A stretch of DNA of 64,000 nucleotides. Origin: Iris pallida. Taxonomy: Eukaryota > Streptophyta > Magnoliopsida > Asparagales > Iridaceae. A program made the translations under genes and the position numbers. The notes beneath the pieces were generated by a model. It worked only from the letters and a program-made list of their open reading frames with translations. It did not search any database and was not told where the DNA came from. The stretch covers positions 1,810,534 through 1,874,533 of the forward strand of contig JANAVB010044017.1 of the NCBI GenBank assembly GCA_029216955.1. Direction: 5' to 3'. Of the stretch, positions 58,700 through 64,000 are shown piece by piece (the stretch's first letter is position 1; each line of letters begins with the position of its first letter).

Positions 58700-59815
58700 C
58701 ATTAAATTTCTGTGTCGACAACCCCGACACGATTGAATAAAATCATAATCCCAAGCCCTAACCCTACCCCATCTTGTCCGCTCCCATCTCCTTCGTCGTA
58801 CCCGTCTCCTGCCACCAACAACCCCGTCGACCCCAAGCACTACGCTAGCACCCTCACCTCCTCCCAGGCTTCTCCGGCCAACTCCCCATCAATCTCCTCC
58901 TAACCAACCTCTTCCACCACCATCGCTGCCCCGACCAACTACGACCCCCGCCATGGCCAACAATATCCACGCCCAGCCATCACCACCACCACCGTCAGCA
59001 TCTCCGTTCACCCCGGCCACCCGAACAACCACCGCCACCACCGTCGACACAAAAACCACCACCAGGAAATAAATAAATAAATAAATAAAACACCTCCGCC
59101 ACGACCGTGGCTTACCTCCATCCCCGGCGAGCATCCTCCGCGCCGTCACCGGCGACGCCACCGCATCCCTCCAGCCGTGCTGACCCGCTGGAACCCCATC
59201 CTCCGCCCACGGCAAACCTCTCCTCCCTCGGCCACCCAGTCACCGACTTTGGCCGCTCACTCGAAACCCTCTTTCTTCCACCGCCGACATCCGCCCGGGC
59301 TCCGCCTCAGCCGCGCCAGCAACGGCGAACCCGCCTGGCGCCGTCCGGCTGTCCCCGTCGTGGTTCAACGCAGCCATGACCCAACCCCTCTCCTCCGCGA
59401 GCGGTGCGCCGCCGCGTCCCCAAACCCTCCTCCGACGCATGCCGTGCGCGCCACCGCGTGCCGGCCACCATGCTTCCTCACCGACCTTCCCCATGGGAAA
59501 ACCACCCTCCGCCTGAGCACCGCGAGCCCAGGCCCTCCACCACCAGAAACCCCCTCCTCTTCCGTCGAGCGCCGCCCGACTCCGGCGCCGACCCCTTCTC
59601 TTCTCGCCGCGCTCCTCCTCCGCTCACCAAGCGCCGTGCAACCGCCGGCCGACCCAGCCCAGCAGCCACCGACCGCCGTTACTCCGACGACCTTTCCCCC
59701 TCTCTCTCGTCCCTTCTCTACTCCTCTCTCTCTCCCGACCTTCTCTCTCCTTTTCCCTTTTCAATGTTTTTTTGTTTATTTGTTTTGTTTTCTCTCTCTC
59801 TAAAGTGCCTGTACA
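58700..59815 (+). other. GC-rich, CpG-rich leader-like island within the solo LTR
   Basis: This 1.1 kb is dominated by C on the plus strand with many CpG and CCACC/CCGCC triplets, in a window that is otherwise AT-rich. Overlapping frames stay open on both strands (208 codons at 59177-59803 rich in Pro, Ser and Ala; 149 codons at 59404-59853), a by-product of low AT content. It ends in a CT-rich tract (59690-59800) and GTGCCTGTACAG. It may be the long leader of the LTR transcript or a captured host promoter/5' region. I see no protein family and do not call a gene. Confidence 0.5.
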
Positions 59816-61970
59816 GTACTGAGGAGGAAAGGATCTATGGTTTTGAGTTCTGATTGTTTTGTTTCCTTGTGATTTCTTTCTTTTTCCTTTCTATTAAATT
59901 TTTGCTGTATGCTATTTTGTTCCATTACAGTATTAAATATTTAATTAAATTACCTACAATATATACAAAGTATTGGTATTATTATTAATATTATTATTAT
60001 TTTATTATAATTATTACTATATTATTGTATTATTTGTTAAAATATATATAGATAATATTTTCAAGATTTGAGTGATAAAAATAGGTTTGAGGTCTATAAA
60101 CTTTTAAAGGTTGGTTTTCCTATGATTATATGATCCTTTGATATTGTTTGCCCTAAGCCAATTTTTGAGATGTTATATTTTCCTTTCTAAAATATTTTTC
60201 TAAATGTATAAAAATTTGTTACCAAATTATACTATGAATTTCAAGTCGCTTCAAAATATTTATATATAGCTTTCTACGTATAAATTTTTTTCTTATTTCG
60301 ACAAACTTAGAGTTTCTGTCTAAAAACACTTTTTGATTTTTGCAGTATCTACAAAAATATATCCTAGTCAATAAAATATTTACTTATATACATATAATTT
60401 TTCTTTCAATATTTTAAAATATTTTCTAAAATCAAATATATTAATTGATTTCCTACGGTTTTTCTCCATCTCGTAATTCAGCCCATCTTTCCTATTCCTT
60501 CACCAATTCTCTTCTACCTTATGTCCTCCCTAACCAATTTGACCCTCCTGGACCCAATGGAACCGACCGTGTCACCATCCATGGTCACCCTTGCATAGTT
60601 GTTGCACCAAAGTTGTAGTTCGTGCCACATTTATTATCGCAGCACACCAGGCGCTCTACCAGGCAAGACACCTTGCCATTAGCTGTTTATTTATTCTAGC
60701 TCATATTTCATGCATTATTTATTTTCTTTATGCAAAATAAACTGTGATACATGGCATAACTGTTAGAACTTACTGTTCATTTATTTTTCCTGCTATGTAT
60801 TATTTTTCTCACATTAAACCTAGACTTAAGGGACCACCTTGTGTGTTGTATTCATTGGCCTTGACACGTTGTAACACGAGGTTGTGTGTCGTATGTAGAA
60901 TACGGAAGTGCGTGATTGGCTGGCCACCAGTACGTACAAGCCGTGCGATAGGAATAACCGCTAATAGAGATTGCATGCTAGTTTGACTTAGCGGTTATAG
61001 TAGTTTGTGTTGTGGATACAACACAGTAGGCATTGGGCGGGGAGGACAATTCCTTAGCGTATGGGCTTCGATACACTTCCTTTGTGACCCGGACTCTCCG
61101 CTGGAGATACGGGGTTGATGACCCATGATTACTGACGGCCACTGACGATTCTGCGGAACGTCATGCTCTTTCTGATGGGGCCTCTGGTGCCCAAGGGGGA
61201 CTACGCCGAACCTATTCAGCCAGGGCCCATGCGTAGGAAGGATTGTTCTTAACAACATTTCATTTAGAATGGTAGGCTACCCTATCTGTTAGGTACGAGT
61301 ACTTTTGGTTTGGGTACTTGTATCTGACCGTGACTTGGAACAATAACTTGTCGCGGATTAGTTTGTCACATCTTGTCCTTGTTTGGTTGTAGGTGTGAAT
61401 TACTACTTCAATGAGAAGGTATTCAACCTTGTTGGGGTCCGGATACCATATTGGATTCATAGCATGGGAAGATACATTAGTAGGTGCGTATTGGAACATG
61501 TTATAATTCGATTTACTTATTTATTTGAGCAATATTTATTCAGTTTATATGGCATGATATTATGTGTCTTGTTACGTCCCTCTGAGGACCTGGTTATCTC
61601 TCCAGGTGTGTGTTATTGTCTTTCGCGGGTGCTTTAGCTCTAGCCGCGTTCATTATTATTTCTCGAGGATGATTGCACTTGGATCGTCTTCGCTTCGCTC
61701 GCCAAATTCATTTATTCTATCATGTATTTTTCCTTCACTTGTTGGTAGTGGATTTGTCTCCGCCCAACATATTATATCAAGATAATTCATTATCTTTATA
61801 TGATATCTTTTATTCATTTATTTTGCGTGGATGAGATTAGTTATGGTTCTACTGCATTTTACAGCTTATGTGTTTATACGAGGCTTCCATATATTGGAGT
61901 ATACTTCGTATGAATATAGCTGGCATATCTACGTTTCTAGTCCTACGTATTTTGGGACTGGGGCGTTACA

Positions 61971-64000
61971 ATTGGAATGCACTGTTTTGGTTCCTGGGAC
62001 ACCTACACACTGTTTGGTTCAACACTGAATGACTAAGACACTGTTGTTTTCTTGAGTTGTGATACACTGAAATGGTTTTCTAAGACACTGTTTTGAATTC
62101 CTGATTTCCTTTTTTGTGTTGTACACACACATATACATATGCACACACACACTCTCATGTATACACACTCACATGACTAGGCTTGACACCATTACACAAT
62201 CACATGTTCTTCTCTCCTTTTTCCCTCTCTATATAAATGTAATAAATATAAATAATGTGTAAATGTGAATTTATAATGTGATATGTATATTGCTATGGGT
62301 ATATACATATATGTGTATATAGATATATATAATATATAGGTGGCATGTTATATATAGGCCTAGTATTGTATGCTAGTATATGCATGTATGTTCACATTAG
62401 CTCATTAATATGTGCCTATGAATGCCTAATGTATATATAATATAAATTATGTGATTGATGGCTTGTATAGCCTTATGATTGGTGTGTGATTGCTAGACTA
62501 GGCTTGGTTAGGCCTAGTAAGACTTATCAGACTTGTTTGGGTTAAGTTTGACCTAGTTGACCTAGTTTGACTAGTGTAGTTGACTAGAGTTGACCAAGAG
62601 TTGACTTTAGTCTAGTTTGACCTAGACAGCATGCAGACGCATCGTAGATTACATTTATCATCCCCTGTATACATCTTGACTTGTGTTGCTTTAACTGGGA
62701 GTCAGGTACCTCATCTCGGACAGTACATTTACTTCAGACATTCAGATACCAGGTGAGTACATTCTCTGATCATTTCATAACTTGCTTAGAATTATATTCC
62801 TGCTCTATTTTACCTTATTTGATGTTGTCACGATATTATCACGGATTGGTACTATATGGATCCATACATTGAGATGTTATCCCCCTCGGGAGCATCGGAT
62901 ACATTATATCATGTGTTTCATGTACATCATGTATTCCTCGCTCACATGTTATTCATGTTTCTTATGTGCTTCATGCTCGTTCATGCATGCTCGTGTACTC
63001 TCATGTGCTCTCATATTCGGTCATGTTTCCCATGTATCTCATGTATAACCTATACTTCATGTGCACTCATTTATGAGCCTTCATGTAAATTTCATGTGCA
63101 CCCATTTATGGGCCCCTATATGAACTTTATGTCCATCATGTATGAGCTCTCATGTATACTTCATGTGCACCCATTTATGGGCTTCATGTGAAAACCATGT
63201 ACGTAACATAACTTGTCTGGATCCTTGTGTATTGATTGGGGTATGGGGGAGTATAAATAGTCATGTGAACAATTCCAAAGTAGTATAGCTATGTACGCCT
63301 CTTTAGTATAGCCATGTGTAAATCAAGCCGTTCACATGTCGACTTTGTACTCTAAATCACTAGTCACTAGTAGCTCTCTACTTATAGTAGATATTTTTAT
63401 TACAGTTCTATATCTGTTTACATCATGTACTTTCTTTTAGTTTTACGTATCGTACTCTCTTACATGTTTTTATTCTCTAACCTGTTATGATCTGCGTGAG
63501 ATGTATTGTGCTCGCTCCCGTCCTGACTGGACCTGTTAAAAATTTTACAGAGGATGATAAGGAACCCCGCACCCCTTATCTTGGAGTTTGCCTAGATGAC
63601 ACTCGCGACCTGGACCCCTGGGGAGGTTCAAGTAGCTGCTGAGGATGATACCCCTTGCTTAGTATAGATAGCTTAGACTCTTACTTGTCTTTCTCATTGA
63701 TACATTATTGTATATATTGGGAGTTGTTTCATTTGGATGTTAGTGGAGATGTATCATAGACACTTAGTCTTTATCTGGATTGTACCTCTGTGGATTTCTT
63801 CTGTTCATATCTATCTATCTTTATCGTATTACACCTTAGATGTGATTGAGACTGTATTGCTATGTCACCTACATTCGGAGTATATATATTGTACAGGTAC
63901 CTTATATATTGTTAGATGATTGACCTAGGACAGCGTTCTACCGCCGACACTGCGGCGTATGCTGGGCGCTGTTACGTACTCGTACTCTCACAGTGGGTGT
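61971..64000 (+). mobile_element. 3' LTR of element B, right portion (cut by window end)
   Basis: It continues the LTR after the insertion. The segment 62210-62560 matches the 5' remnant at 53480-53840. A minisatellite-like run of TTCATGTGCACCCATTTATGGGC variants lies at 63057-63193. The end (63920-64000: CTACCGCCGACACTGCGGCGTA, then CACAGTGGGTGT) is the reverse of 49820-49900 and 4240-4320, so the LTR should end within about 12 bases of the window edge. Confidence 0.85.

Larger units (their letters stand above)
57888..61970 (+). mobile_element. Solo LTR (4083 bp) inserted in the LTR of element B
   Basis: It starts TGTAAAACCCC at 57888 and ends GGACTGGGGCGTTACA at 61970. The duplication ATTGG lies at 57883-57887 and 61971-61975, so the ends are exact. 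GGGACTGGGGCGTTACA is a common 3' end of plant Ty3/gypsy LTRs. The TATA box at 58581 and the leader after it indicate plus orientation. The centre (58700-59720) is a striking GC-rich, proline-codon-rich island. No interior region or partner LTR is present in the window. Confidence 0.93.

Noticed and set aside
59177..59803. 208-codon Pro-rich open frame as a protein-coding gene
   Set aside because: Frames are open on both strands because the region is GC-rich; the peptide is low complexity and sits in an LTR leader.
63057..63193. A CRISPR-like repeat array
   Set aside because: The TTCATGTGCACCC units are irregular, lack unique spacers of constant size and lie inside a plant LTR.

Overview
This window looks like transposon-dense nuclear DNA from a flowering plant. 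It is AT-rich and eukaryotic: split reading frames, GT-AG intron borders, long chromovirus-type LTRs, CACTA ends, a LINE, SINE-like units, a FAR1-type transposase and an Ulp1-type protease. I see no intact host gene, no rRNA or functional tRNA, no CRISPR array and no bacterial operon. Species cannot be named from the sequence.

Layout. 1-8034: one minus-strand, non-coding Ty3/gypsy-type element (LTR, 2.26-kb interior, LTR; the outer LTR is cut by the window edge). 8035-10552: unassigned sequence ending in a CACTA terminus. 10878-17782: an autonomous-type CACTA with decayed TNP2 and TNPA genes, a 386-bp foldback and a repeat-rich right end. 17783-21005: part of a minus-strand LTR. 22096-27821: a decayed copia element, cut by a 2266-bp solo LTR. 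29511-33448: an Ulp1-like protease (+) converging on a FAR1/MULE transposase (-), both decayed. 33449-35293: CACTA end, hAT-like piece, SINE-like unit and microsatellites. 35294-49810: one LINE reverse-transcriptase gene split by a 10.6-kb CACTA and by a 2.7-kb solo LTR. 49811-64000: LTRs of the first family in opposite orientations, with the right one split by a 4.1-kb solo LTR.

Four insertions can be proved by their own target-site duplications: GGTGG (24079-26344), TGG (35658-46233), AATGT (46563-49308) and ATTGG (57888-61970). Removing the two in the LINE brings its conserved residues back together.

The most interesting object is the 10,576-bp CACTA at 35658-46233. It encodes no recognisable transposase but holds exon-like pieces of at least two unrelated host genes: one resembling heparan-alpha-glucosaminide N-acetyltransferase and one resembling a plant monoacylglycerol lipase-type alpha/beta hydrolase. 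The second most interesting is the long foldback inside the 10.9-17.8 kb CACTA, a good candidate small-RNA source. I found no clearly new biological system; everything recognisable belongs to known transposon classes. All similarities are by eye, without database searches.
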